Notes: generated from the letters alone by a model not told the origin. DNA of 64,000 nt from Scolanthus callimorphus (GCA_033964015.1 JAWWUD010000058.1:186001-250000), one strand, 5' to 3'; shown: positions 12,601-21,130, counted from the first letter of the stretch. A program made the numbers and translations.

Positions 12601-15600
12601 TGCATCATTTTTGCACTCTTTCCAAGATCTCAAATGTGCTTGACCCAGGACGTTATCTCGCCGCGAGTTTATGCGAGATAATGTGAAAATGGTCCAACTG
12701 AAAGGCGAGATAAGGAGAGATAAGCGGAAAATGGTCCAATTGAAAGGCGAGATAAGGTGAGATAAGGCGAGATAAGGAAAAACTTGTGCCAAAGGAGCTG
12801 CGAGATAAGGCGAGATAAGGCGAGATAAGGTGAGATAAGGTGAGATAAGGCGATATAAGGCGAGATAAGGCCCCAGAGAAGGCCTTGCTGCCTTCCCTCC
12901 CCCTCAGCCCACTCTAATAAATATTACCCCTGTAGTAGCTGTTGTATAATCTTCAGCATTCTCGTACCCAGAGCTCCCCGGCTCGTCTCCTCGCGGGGAG
13001 GCTCTGGTGACAGCCACTGACGCATGCGCGAGATTTTATAGCGGAGCTCCTGCGCGGGCCGAAGGCCCGCGCAAGCGGAGCACAATACCTAAGAAAATAA
13101 CGTCTCGCATAACTATGGAGTTGATTTTCAAACGTCACGGGCTTTCTTGCTCATTTTGCTTACGTTATTGACGGCGCCAAGTCAAATGATTAGGGCGTTG
13201 AAATGGTATCGCCCAAAAGATTAATGCGTCCAAGTTTGGTTGCCATAGGTTGTTCTCTTCTTGAGATATGAATTTTTTTGTTTCTTCCTGGTATTAAAGG
13301 TATAGCGTACGTCCGTCCGTCCGTCCGCCGTACGCGGAAACTCATGGGAACCCTGTGGTATACTAAGAAAATTAAAAAATCTCGGGAAGGGATGGACCTA
13401 ATACCCCATTCACACCAAAACCATGTTAGTTAAACAAGGTTTTTCGTCGCCTAACAACACGGGAAGTTTCGTACTGCGATAAACTCTTACTAGCTAAATG
13501 ATCACTTAGTAACATGTACTGTACAGTCTATTCAGTTTTGTCCTTGGAGCAATCTCCTCTTAGGAGATATGGATTTAAACCAGTTTAACTAAACTGAAGT
13601 AAATGGAGGACGAACCACTTGACAGACTCAACTCGTTGGTTTACGCTGGACCAAAGTAACGGTCTCGCCGACAGTAAGATTAATAAAATTTAAAATAAGA
13701 AAAGTCGGCGTTACAACGTAGGTTTTAGTTGTATTTTAGTACAATATTTCGGCTGGCCAAACCAGCCTTCTTCAGGTACTGTGAATACATAATGGCATGA
13801 TAGGACTTATATATAAGGTGAAATGTGATACAATAAAAATAATGATGATGATGACGTTTGTGATGTGACACTAGATAAGAAATATAAAAATGAAAGGAAA
13901 AGATAAATATAGTATAATCTAAAATGATGTTCTAATCTCAGAGACACTCTTGTCAAAGCTAAATTGCCCTCTACTACTACTACCTCTAATGACTCAGACC
14001 TTTCACCAGGCGCTTACCGCTGCGACAAAAATTGCCTAACCTGCCCATATATAGAAAACGGACAGACAACATATACTTTTTTCACGACCGGTGAAACTCG
14101 CTTTATAAACTCTCACATAACTTGCGACACTAAAAATGTGATTTATATGATCCAATGCAAACGCTGTAACTTGCAATACATAGGAGAAACTAAACGCCAA
14201 CTTAGACAACGCTTTAATGATCATCGCAAAATAGACAAGCCCGAATGTAAATCTAAACCCACCACCGCCGCTGAACATTTTCTATCGACACCCAATCAAT
14301 TCGTAAGGCAAGAGAGGCCACACTCATCCTACGTGCTGGTACCCTTGAGCCTGACGGATTGAATCGACGAGATGAGACTTCATTTTAGATTATACTATAT
14401 TTATCTTTTCCTTTCATTTTTATATTTCTTATCTAGTGTCACATCACAAACGTCATCATCATCATTATTTTTATTGTATCACATTTCACCTTATATATAA
14501 GTCCTATCATGCCATTATGTATTCACAGTACCTGAAGAAGGCTGGTTTGGCCAGCCGAAATATTGTACTAAAATACAACTAAAACCTACGTTGTAACGCC
14601 GACTTTTCTTATTTTAAATTTAACTAAACCACCTTTAAACTAGTTTAAGCGCCGGTGTGAATGGGGTATTAGACAACCAAACTTGGATGAAGTTATCTAA
14701 GTGGCAAGGGGGTGCAACTGCATGGTCACGTGGTATGACGTCATCGATGACGTCATCATAGGAGAAAAATGATATATCTCAAGAAGGGATGAACCTCAGA
14801 CAACCAAACTTGGGTGAAGGTATCTAAGTGGCAAGGGGGGTGCAACTGCATGGTCACGTGGTATGACGTCATTGATGACGTCATCATAGGAGAAAAATGA
14901 TATATCTCAAGAAGGGATGAACCTCAGACAACCAAACTTGGATGAAGTTATCTAAGTGGCAAGGAGGGTGCAACTGCATGGTCACGTGGCATGACGTCAT
15001 TGATGACGTCATCATAGGAGAAAAATGATATATCTCAAGAAGGGATGAACCTCAGACAACCAAACTTGGGTGAAGTTATCTAAGTGGCAAGGGGGGTGCA
15101 ACTGCATGGTCACGTGGTATGACGTCATTGATGACGTCATCATAGGAGAAAAATGATATATCTCAAGAAGGGATGAACCTCAGACAACCAAACTTGGGTG
15201 AAGTTATCTAAGTGGCAAGGGGGGTGCAACTGCATGGTCACGTGGTATGACGTCATTGATGACGTCATCATAGGAGAAAAATGATATATCTCAAGAAGGG
15301 ATGAACCTCAGACAACCAAACTTGGATGAAGTTATTTAAGTGGCAAGGGGGGTGCAACTGCATGGTCACGTGGTATGACGTCATTGATGACGTCATCATA
15401 GGAGAAAAATGATATATCTCAAGAAGGGATGAACCTCAGACAACCAAACTTGGATGAAGTTATCTAAGTGGCAAGAAGGGTGCAACTGCATGGTCACGTG
15501 GTATGACGTCATTGATGACGTCATCATAGGAGAAAAATGATATATCTCAAGAAGGGATGAACCTCAGACAACCAAACTTGGGTGAAGTTATCTAAGTGGC

Positions 15601-18600
15601 AAGGGGGGTGCAACTGCGTAGTCACGTGGTATGACGTCATTGATGACGTCATCATAGGAGAAAAATGATATATCTCAAGAAGGGATGAGCCCCAGACAAC
15701 CAAACTTGGGTGAAGTTATCTAAGTGGCAAGGGGGGTGCAACAGCATGGTCACGAGGTATGACGTCATTGATGACGTCATCATAGGAGAAAAATGATATA
15801 TCTCAAGAAGGGATGAACTTCAGACAACCAAACTTGGGTAAAGTTGCCTTAGTGGCAAGGGGGTTGCAACTACATAGTCACATGTATGACGTCATCGATG
15901 ACGTCATCATAGGAGAAAAATGATATATCTCAAGAAGGGATGAACTTCAGACAACCAAACTTGGGTGAAGTTATCTAAGTGGCAAGGTGTCATACCACGT
16001 AACTGCATGGGTGTGGTATGACTTAATTGATGACGTCATCAAACGTGAAAAGGTTTACATCGTTTAAGGGATGAACCTTAGATAACCACACTGGGTGAAC
16101 AAGTGCTTAGTAACGTGGTATAACGGTGCAAGGCTATCTATTCACGTACAATGGCAACCTTTTTGTCTTGTTAAAAAAATTTGTAACCGGGAGCTCCGCT
16201 TTTAGCCAGTGGCTAAATCTATATATTAGCGGAGCTCCTGCGCGGGCCGAAGGCCCGCGCAAGCGGAGCACCATACCTAAGGAAATAACGTCTCGCATGA
16301 CTATGGAGTTGATTTTCAAACGTCACGGGCTTTTTTGCTCACTTTGCTTACGTTATTGACGGCGCCAAGTCAAATGATTAGGGCGTTGAAATGGTATCGC
16401 CCAAAAGATTAATGTGTCCAAGTTTGGTTGCCATAGGTTGTTCCCTTCTTGAGATATGAATTTTTTTGTTTCTTCCTGGTATTAAAGGTATAGCGTACGT
16501 CCGTCCGTCCGTCCGCCGTACGCGGAAACTCATGGGAACCCTGTGGTATACTGAGAAAATTAAAAAATCTTGGGAAGGGATGGACCTTAGACAACCAAAC
16601 TTGGATGAAGTTATCTAAGTGGCAAGGGGGTGCAACTGCATGGTCACGTGGTATGACGTCATCGATGACGTCATCATAGGAGAAAAATGATATATCTCAA
16701 GAAGGGATGAACCTCAGACAACCAAACTTGGATGAAGTTATCTAAGTGGCAAGGGGGGTGCAACTGCATGGTCACGTGGTATGACGTCATTGATGACGTC
16801 ATCATAGGAGAAAAATGATATATCTCAAGCAGGGATGAACCTCAGACAACCAAACTTGGATGAAGTTATCTAAGTAGCAAGGAGGGTGCAACTGCATGGC
16901 CACGTGGTATGACGTCATTGATGACGTCATCATAGGAGAAAAGTGATATATCTCAAGAAGGGATGAACCTCAGACAACCAAACTTGGGTGAAGTTATCTA
17001 AGTGGCAAGGGGGTGCAACTGGATGGTCGCGTGGTATGACGTCATCGATAACGTCATCATAGGAGAAAAATGATATATCTCAAGAAGGGATGAACCTCAG
17101 ACAACCAAACTTGGGTGAAGTTATCTAAGTGGCAAGGGGGGTGCAACTGCATGGTCACGTGGTATGACGTCATTGATGACGTCATCATAGGAGAAAAATG
17201 ATATATCTCAAGAAGGGATGAACCTCAGGCAATTAAACTTGGGTGAAGTTATCTAAGTGGCAAGGGGGGTGCAACAGCATGGTCACGAGGTATGACGTCA
17301 TCGATGACGTCATCATAGGAGAAAAATGAAATATCTCAAGAAGGGATGAACTTCAGACAACCAAACTTGGGTGAAGTTATCTAAGTGGCAAGGTGGGTGT
17401 AACTGCATGGTTACGTGGTACGACGTAATTGATGACGTCATCAAACGTGAAAAGGTTTACATCGTTGAAGGGATGAACCTTAGATAACCACACTTGGGTG
17501 AACAAGTGCTTAGTCACGTGGTATAACGGTGCAAGGCTATCTATTCATGTACAATGGCAACCCTTTTGTCTCGTTAAAAAAATTGTAACCGGGAGCTCCG
17601 CTTTTAGCCAGTGGCTAAATCTATATATTACAGAGCCGTTGAGAGAAAGATCTTTCTGCGCATGCACCAACGTTCAAAACCAGCCAATCAGCAAAGGTCC
17701 TCAAATGGATGTCACCAGAGCCTCCCCTGCGAGTTGAGAATGAGCCGGGGAGCTCTGGGTACGAGAATGAATCTTCAGTGCAAAAATACTTACCAGAAGG
17801 CCAGTAAGGCCTCCTATAGTCACCCTTTGAACTGGTCTTCATACAGAATGACCTATTGACGCTACTGGGCTTCACCAACCCGTCTATATGCAAACTAGCA
17901 GATCGGCCGTTACTAGGGTTCTTATCCTCAGTGTCTTGGAACCTCCAACCAAGTTTCCATGATATACCTGCCCCCCCTGGACAACCCGATAGAGCTCTAG
18001 GTAGACCATAATATCCTCCTGGCCACTCGTCGGCTTCTGTGGAAATAAAACGATGCATTTGTACCCGAAATATCACGCGATGGTGACGCTGATTTGACTG
18101 ACATTTCAGCCATGCTGTTCCTGCTTGGAGAGAGAGGGGACATTATTTACGTCCATGGCAACTTAGCGGCGTAGCCAGGAATTTCTGAAGGGGGCGGGCC
18201 GGATAGTGAAAACATGGGACGAAAATGCTCAAATTTTCTCCAGCAAATACAGTAAATGTATGGGAAAATTTCCGAGAAAGGGGGGGGCCTGGACCCCCCT
18301 GGCTACGTCCCTGCAACTAATTCTCACGAGGTTCAAAATCTACAAATATCTACTCCCGTGTTTCAAATGGAGTTTCTGCAGAAACCCATCCATGGGAAAA
18401 GCGGAATTTCCCAAGGCATGGGAATAGCCATGGGAAATCCGAACACTTCCCATTCTTGTGTCATGGGAAATTCAGCTTTTCCCATGGATGGGTTTCTGGC
18501 GGAGATTCCCTGTGTTCGGACGCCCATCTGGTGGTGGTGGAGGCTCCTGTTGATTAGGCTCTTAGACATGGTACGTCACAGTACAGTAAAACACCCGCAT

Positions 18601-20642
18601 ATAAGAACAGCCCATTTCAGGGTCAGCCTGAACTTCCACTTATATAACATATTTAGTCTGATGTTTTTAATCCATTTGTTCTTATATGTGGGTGTTAACT
18701 GTAGTCCCAAGGAAAAGTGAAAAAAGGAGCGGCCATGATGATGTATGATGATTACTGTTTCTGCTCAGAACGTCCAACTTCCCACGCTATTGGCTATCTT
18801 GTCATCCTATTCCACAAAATCTATGCGGGTATCTATGCGGGTATCTATGTGGAGCTATGTGGGTATCTCGTCGGGAGAGGCTACGAGAGGGGATTTGTTC
18901 TGAGGGAGATAGAGAGAGCACGCAGGACCCCGAGAACTGACACACCGAGGGACAAAGCGCCGAGGAAGAACACAAGAATCCCCTTTGTAATAATCTACCA
19001 TCCAGGCCTACCCAATATAGGCGAACTGTTACACAGGTTCCATCCAGTTCTTCACTAGTCTTCGAGGCGATGCGCGGATGCTATCCGCGATGTTCCAATG
19101 GTAGCATATAGGAAGTCTAAATGCCTAAGTGATTACCTAGTTAGAGCAGATGGTCATCTAGACAAGGAATGCCACAAAATGCGGCGGACGCCCACCTATA
19201 GAGTCTGCAACTTTCTTAATACAGGGAGCTCCTTTGATAGTTTCAGTTCTAGAAAGAACTATACTATTAATTTCAACCTGGATTGTAATTCTAGGCTCGT
19301 AATCTATTTAATTTCTTGCTCTCGTTGCGGAATACAGTACGTTGGTTCCGCAATAAAAAAATTTCGCATTAGGTTCAACAACCATAAATCTAGGATCAAC
19401 AAGCACCATAGGCTTAACGACGAGGCTAAGGCCCGAGATGATCTCATTTACAGGCACTTTAATTCTGGTAATCATTTTAGACGTTAAAGTCCAAGTTATT
19501 GACCAGTGCGATTCAGAGGCAACCCTAAGAGACAGGGAAGCGGAATGGATGTATCGCCTTAGACTATCGCACCTTAGGGCATTATGACATGTAAAGTGCA
19601 TATATCCTTTCGAGCGCGCGCTTATTGTTAATGTTATCTTTTAGACGCGCGCGCTGTTATCTTTCGCAGCATATACAATTGTAACGGTTTTTGTCTCCTT
19701 CATCAGTTGCCCTATGAAGGCCATTAAACATGGCCGAAAATTCGGCAAAACAAATAATTGTTTACAGTTTCAGTATCCACAAAAAAATATTCGCTTGTAG
19801 TTTTAGATGTTGCGCGCACATTAGCAGGTTCGGTCAAGTTTGGCTCTGCAGCAGTGACGTCACCGATGACTTCATAGTTTGATTTAAAGCGTGATCCTAC
19901 ACTACACGTAAACATTCAGGAAGGAAGGACAAAAACTAAAGCGAGGTCACTAAAGCATCATCGAGAGGCCTTTCGAAGATAGCTTAGACTTCTGCCTTTT
20001 TCGCCAGCAAAAAAAAAAAACAGATGAAAATCTTCGTCATTTAACGAGCAAGAAGAGTGCTCTCACAGTCTTCAAGACGTCATGTCGCGAACAAATGCAA
20101 TAAACTGGAATTTGCGTGACGCGAGCGAGCGAGCGAGATGACATGGCATCTACTTCCGCTTTCCAACTCCGTTTCTTGTATTGTTCAAATTACTGAAAGT
20201 AAACGGAAAATGCAATTTACGGTATTGAAGACATGTATGAATGGCCTCAGATAGCGTATGGTGATATAGTCGACATAGATGGTGCCATTTTAAGACAAAT
20301 TTGTCACCAAACCTGTCGGATTATTTTGTTTTAGAATTCCTAGTTTTAGAATTCCGAGAGCTCGAGTTTAGAGATTGCACGAGAGACGAAATAAAACCTT
20401 TCCACTCGTCTCTTAATTTAAGCCACTCTGGATGCCGTCTGCTTGTAGCATTTTTTTGTCCATTGTCAAGCAAAGGCGCAAAGGACAATCAAAACATTTG
20501 TAGTACATACTTTACATCGCTGTATCGCATCGAGCTGTACTTTCCCAACGCGATGCTACACTTTTAGCATTTACTTACCTATTTTTGCCCAGCCAAATAA
20601 GAGTATAAATATGCTTATAGTGTGCATCCAGGATCGTATCAT
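966..20642 (-). CDS. Transmembrane ApeC-CUB receptor, 6 exons, 513 aa
   Basis: Built from exons 20642-20579, 18036-17794, 11696-11301, 9576-9247, 8651-8345 and 1167-966 (1542 nt, all phases compatible). Predicted layout: signal peptide with core SIFILLFGWA (1-21); ApeC (apextrin C-terminal) domain about 24-235 with the signatures WPGGYYGLP, GWRFQDTED, FCMKT, KYCIYKR, IYYCC and YCYY; CUB domain about 236-345 with only the first cysteine pair; Ser/Thr-rich stalk; transmembrane helix about 421-443; cytoplasmic tail of about 68 residues with ENPYGD, IYQEI and ENPLYD, the last holding an NPxY-type NPLY site. ApeC domains are known from cnidarian and amphioxus proteins, some of which bind bacterial peptidoglycan; a role as a surface immune or adhesion receptor is inference. 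The last intron holds another same-strand gene at 3541-4762, so a different 3' exon cannot be excluded. It is divergent from GCLC. Confidence 0.85.
1168..2099. other. Intronic sequence, no gene seen
   Basis: AT-rich sequence within the last intron of the ApeC gene. Open frames at 1418-1722 overlap on both strands without domain or splice support. A poly-G run lies at about 2036-2056. Confidence 0.6.
2109..2261. mobile_element. 153-bp MITE with 9-bp target duplication
   Basis: Near-perfect terminal inverted repeats of about 43 bp beginning TAGCCTGCTTGCAGGCGGTA, flanked by the direct repeat CGGTTGGCC at 2100-2108 and 2262-2270. An 8-9 bp duplication fits hAT or Mutator-type elements. No coding capacity. 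Confidence 0.85.
2301..2393. mobile_element. Small inverted-repeat element
   Basis: Arms TTTATAACCGCGACAAC and GTTGTCGCGGTTATAAA surround a second inner inverted repeat (AAATCACACG...CGTGTGATTT). Probably a MITE; no coding capacity. Confidence 0.7.
2593..2666 (-). tRNA. tRNA-Asn (GTT)
   Basis: 74 nt with paired acceptor stem GTCTCCG/CGGGGAC, D-arm, anticodon loop CTGTTAA (anticodon GTT) and T-arm GGTTCAAGC. Near-identical to the copies at 5017-5090 and 6583-6656. Confidence 0.95.
2667..3266. other. No gene seen
   Basis: Intronic sequence of the ApeC gene between a tRNA and a MITE. Short open frames only, with no recognisable domain. Confidence 0.5.
3267..3371. mobile_element. Short inverted-repeat (MITE-like) element
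   Basis: Left end GCGTGCAACCTCGTTCCCAG is mirrored by CTGGGAGCGAGGTTGAGGCA on the right, with a partly palindromic centre. The open frames across it on the minus strand are likely by-products of the repeat. Confidence 0.65.
3438..3443 (-). promoter_or_regulatory. Polyadenylation signal AATAAA
   Basis: AATAAA on the minus strand about 100 nt past the stop of the 197-aa gene, supporting a separate transcription unit that ends here. Confidence 0.6.
3541..3964 (-). CDS. 197-aa membrane protein, exon 3
   Basis: 424 nt from acceptor GTGTCTTTTCAG to a TAA stop. The phase-2 start fits exon 2. Encodes the central region and the C-terminal hydrophobic helix. Confidence 0.65.
3541..4762 (-). CDS. Unrecognised 197-aa membrane protein, 3 exons
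   Basis: Exons 4762-4670, 4464-4388 and 3964-3541 sum to 594 nt with matching phases (0 then 2). The ATG at 4762 was chosen as the first ATG of the frame; the open frame extends further upstream but without one. The product starts with a hydrophobic stretch (MLTFLLIKVFLIVSTAQL), then a second one (LILVTVYLTLLY) followed by a basic, aromatic segment (KHIKYTLGWYHQW). A middle region of about 110 residues has no motif I know. It ends in a hydrophobic helix (KVLLCGGVIIGLFIGCRYF) four residues or fewer from the C terminus. This suggests an integral membrane protein of the ER, mitochondrion or cell surface. The gene lies on the same strand inside the last intron of the ApeC gene. I do not recognise the family. 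Confidence 0.62.
4271..4435. repeat. Two-copy tandem duplication of about 81 bp over an exon end
   Basis: Two near-identical copies of a segment that holds the 3' half of exon 2 of the 197-aa gene plus its splice donor (on the plus strand, ACTTACCTCCACTGGTGATA). The downstream copy therefore carries a spare donor. Confidence 0.9.
4388..4464 (-). CDS. 197-aa membrane protein, exon 2
   Basis: 77 nt from acceptor CATCACTCAG to donor TGGAG|GTAAGT, phase 0 to phase 2. Its 3' half, donor included, is duplicated in tandem just downstream. Confidence 0.58.
4670..4762 (-). CDS. 197-aa membrane protein, exon 1
   Basis: 31 codons from the ATG to the donor TTTCAG|GTAAGT, phase 0. Encodes the first hydrophobic segment. 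Confidence 0.58.
5017..5090 (-). tRNA. tRNA-Asn (GTT)
   Basis: 74 nt, intact cloverleaf elements and GTT anticodon; differs from the 2593 copy by one base in the D-loop region (CGATTGCG for CGGTTGCG on the plus strand). Confidence 0.95.
5262..5523. mobile_element. Probable MITE
   Basis: TACCCCACTGGTCTCATTG on the left is mirrored by AATGAGACCAGTGGGAATA on the right over about 260 bp. No coding evidence. Confidence 0.5.
5635..5709 (-). pseudogene. Decayed tRNA-Asn copy
   Basis: 75 nt, a copy of the neighbouring tRNA-Asn genes with an extra base (CCACACAACC) and substitutions that put a mismatch in the anticodon stem (TTCTG against CCGGA) and weaken the T-stem. Probably not functional. Confidence 0.75.
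5710..6582. other. No gene seen
   Basis: Intronic or intergenic sequence between tRNA copies; only short unsupported frames. Confidence 0.5.
6583..6656 (+). tRNA. tRNA-Asn (GTT)
   Basis: 74 nt on the plus strand, same sequence family as 5017-5090; anticodon loop CTGTTAA, T-arm GGTTCAAGC, acceptor GTCTCCG/CGGGGAC. Confidence 0.95.
6815..6985. repeat. Diverged repeats with ACACAGCTGTGT palindromes
   Basis: The palindrome ACACAGCTGTGT (or CCACAGCTGTGTGG) recurs three times, with TTACAAGCAATATA-type blocks. It looks like a degenerate local repeat. Confidence 0.6.
6986..8344. other. No gene seen
   Basis: Last intron of the ApeC gene. Several open frames of 60-100 codons overlap each other on both strands; none has a domain or plausible splice context. 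Confidence 0.5.
8345..8651 (-). CDS. ApeC receptor exon 5 (stalk and transmembrane helix)
   Basis: 307 nt, entering at phase 1 (acceptor TTTTGCAG) and leaving at phase 2 (TGGAG|GTAAGT). About 75 Ser/Thr/Pro-rich residues, probably an O-glycosylated stalk, are followed by VLIVIPLVCMIVVLAVAAY, a clear membrane-spanning helix. Confidence 0.88.
9247..9576 (-). CDS. ApeC receptor exon 4 (CUB domain)
   Basis: 330 nt, phase 1 at both ends. CUB signatures: GSFQSPKFPYRSPDGQLCSW, DSLKVYDG, FVIFQSDDS and GFRAEYKI. Only the first disulfide pair (CNHT and LCSW) is present; the second pair typical of longer CUB domains is missing. Confidence 0.94.
9652..9817. mobile_element. MITE, copy 1 of a GC-rich family
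   Basis: Terminal repeats AGCAGATTTCGTATGACTGT and the complement (CACAGTCATACTAAATCT). Same family as 60431-60595. Inside the ApeC gene intron, 75 bp from the CUB exon acceptor. Confidence 0.85.
10001..11285. mobile_element. Inverted-repeat element interrupted by another element
   Basis: Ends ACAGTAAAAACCC and GGGTTTTTACTGT. The left part repeats TTTAAGAACCTG-like motifs. Interrupted by 10295-11227. A small relative lies at 18582-18703. Confidence 0.65.
10295..11227. mobile_element. 930-bp non-coding element flanked by TTAA
   Basis: Terminal repeats TTAACCCTATTCAGTCTGGG and CCCAGTCTGAATAGGGTTAA. TTAA at both ends suggests a piggyBac- or Kolobok-type target. It contains three copies of GCCATCTTGGATCC at 10669-10708 and a poly-G run. 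No transposase. Confidence 0.75.
11301..11696 (-). CDS. ApeC receptor exon 3 (second half of ApeC domain)
   Basis: 396 nt, phase 1 at both ends. It starts by completing WPSG|KYCIYKR and contains the paired cysteines of IYYCC and YCYY. A transposon end (11285) lies 15 bp past the donor CACAA|GTGAGT. Confidence 0.94.
11698..12649. other. No gene seen
   Basis: ApeC intron sequence; it includes a short TTCTATTCTATTC tract near 11839-11860. No supported coding frame. Confidence 0.5.
12650..12872. repeat. Decamer satellite CGAGATAAGG
   Basis: At least ten copies of CGAGATAAGG and close variants (TGAGATAAGG, CGATATAAGG), with diverged copies on the left. Confidence 0.85.
13688..14621. mobile_element. 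Penelope-like remnant bounded by 246-bp inverted repeats
   Basis: Near-identical inverted arms (about 13688-13930 and 14372-14621) flank a reading frame for a GIY-YIG endonuclease. The arms contain CTGAAGA, a 6-bp stem with small loop, and GAAA, resembling the hammerhead ribozyme core found in Penelope terminal repeats. Confidence 0.75.
13964..14362 (+). pseudogene. GIY-YIG endonuclease fragment (Penelope-like)
   Basis: Encodes the Cys-containing segment CDKNCLTCPYI, then the GIY-YIG-type core (NVIYMIQCKRCNLQYIGETK, LRQRFNDHRK) and AEHFL, which is the C-terminal domain of Penelope-like retroelements. The part after AEHFL is deleted, and the conserved ending (GTLEPDGLNRRDE) is in another frame at about 14306-14376, so a frameshift is present. 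No reverse transcriptase domain is present. It was probably mobilised in trans, if at all. Confidence 0.8.
14672..16040. repeat. 128-bp minisatellite with CRE and E-box sites, array A
   Basis: About 11 tandem copies. Each unit has CACGTG followed by two TGACGTCA palindromes in the form TGACGTCATTGATGACGTCA. Copies differ by single bases. Confidence 0.95.
16229..17630. mobile_element. GCGGAGCTCC element, dimer copy B
   Basis: Same leader, minisatellite and right end as copy A, joined head to tail with it at TTAGCGGAG. It lacks the internal MITE, so it shows the empty site. Degenerate relatives of the end lie near 20862 and 49545-49572. Confidence 0.7.
16590..17440. repeat. 128-bp minisatellite with CRE and E-box sites, array B
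   Basis: About 7 tandem copies of the same unit as array A, in the second dimer copy. One unit has GATAACGTCA in place of the second palindrome. Confidence 0.95.
17794..18036 (-). CDS. ApeC receptor exon 2 (first half of ApeC domain)
   Basis: Acceptor TTTATTTCCACAG and donor CTTCTG|GTAAGT, 243 nt, phase 1 at both ends. It encodes GGYYGLP, GWRFQDTED and FCMKT, the N-terminal ApeC signatures. A MITE end (17768) lies only 25 bp beyond the donor. Confidence 0.93.
18370..18512. mobile_element. Small MITE
   Basis: AAACCCATCCATGGGAAAAG on the left is mirrored by CTTTTCCCATGGATGGGTTT on the right. ATGGGAAA-type words repeat between. No coding capacity. Confidence 0.7.
18582..18703. mobile_element. 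Small MITE, ACAGTAAA type
   Basis: ACAGTAAAACACCCGCATATAAG... is mirrored by ...CTTATATGTGGGTGTTAACTGT. Related in its ends to 10001-11285. Confidence 0.65.
18880..19590 (+). pseudogene. Penelope-like retroelement C-terminal fragment
   Basis: The frame holds IPFVIIYHPGLPN, AYRKSKCLSDYLVRAD, a cysteine-containing stretch, then the GIY-YIG-type core (RLVIYLISCSRCGIQYVGSA, IRFNNHKSRI). This order is typical of the end of Penelope-like reverse transcriptases. It carries an in-frame TAG at 19056-19058 and a frameshift near 19485; the ending (CDSEATLRDREAEWMYRL) continues in another frame. Inactive remnant, a different family from the one at 13964. Confidence 0.8.
19600..20578. other. No gene seen
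   Basis: First intron of the ApeC gene between a Penelope remnant and exon 1. Short repeats (GAGCGAGCGAGCGAG near 20125) and unsupported frames only. Confidence 0.5.
20579..20642 (-). CDS. ApeC receptor exon 1 (signal peptide)
   Basis: The ATG at 20642 opens a 21-codon hydrophobic leader and runs into a strong donor (AATAG|GTAAGT), phase 1. The single leftover G joins AA of the next exon to make Glu, so frame and phase fit. It is too short for ordinary ORF lists. Confidence 0.78.
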
Positions 20643-20849
20643 TGGGTTTCTTCGCAATTATCCATTAGTAGTGCCGCGTCTTACAGAAACGCTTGATCAT
20701 GTATTGCCATCGCGCCCGTGACTTCTGTCCTAAATAGTTTTATGTGCTGGGACAGGAATCTCGAGTTTTCATTTTCGATCTCTGAGGTCACGAAATGCGC
20801 AAGGCTAGTATTATGTAACGCAAGTGCTAATATATAAATTTAGGCATTG

Positions 20850-21130
20850 TCTAAAAGCGGAGCTCCCACTCAGTTTTGGCGTCATTGGTGACGTCTATAT
20901 GATATGACGTCACATCACGTGACCAGGTCGTTGCACTCCTCTGTTGACCCTAGTTTGGTTGCCTTGAAGTCTTCTCTTCACTAGAATATGAATATTTAAA
21001 ACTTTGAAGACGACATCGATGACGTCATATCACGTGATCGTTTTGTGCAATTTTGCCCAAGATTAGTTTGGTTGTCTTGGAGTTTTCCCTTCATGAGATA
21101 TTAATTTTTCAAAAATATTAATTTTTGATC
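20850..21130 (-). repeat. Diverged relative of the CRE minisatellite element
   Basis: AAAAGCGGAGCTCCC is followed on the inverse strand by TGACGTCA, TCACGTGA and diverged repeats of the unit seen at 14672-17440. An old, short copy. Confidence 0.6.

Larger units (their letters stand above)
13399..14671. mobile_element. MITE carrying a GIY-YIG element
   Basis: Ends TAATACCCCATTCACACC and GGTGTGAATGGGGTATTA. The matching place in copy B (about 16587) reads GGACCTTAGACAACC without insert, which fixes both boundaries and suggests a 2-3 bp TA-type target. Confidence 0.75.
13041..16228. mobile_element. GCGGAGCTCC element, dimer copy A
   Basis: Begins GCGGAGCTCCTGCGCGGGCC and ends with GGGAGCTCCGCTTTTAGCCA followed by an AT-rich tail ending TATTA. 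It has a leader of about 355 bp (with CGTCCGTCCGTCCGTCCG), then the 128-bp minisatellite. A MITE is inserted at 13399-14671. Confidence 0.7.
12958..17768. mobile_element. MITE split by a 4.6-kb insertion
   Basis: The left half (12958-13040) and right half (17631-17768) are the two ends of one element with terminal repeat ATTCTCGTACCCAGAGCTCC. The uninterrupted relative at 61190-61408 (in reverse) shows the two halves are contiguous in the family. The split is at a TA. Confidence 0.8.

Noticed and set aside
16126..16594. Frames in the GCGGAGCTCC element leader
   Set aside because: Non-coding repeat present twice; frames are not kept between the copies.
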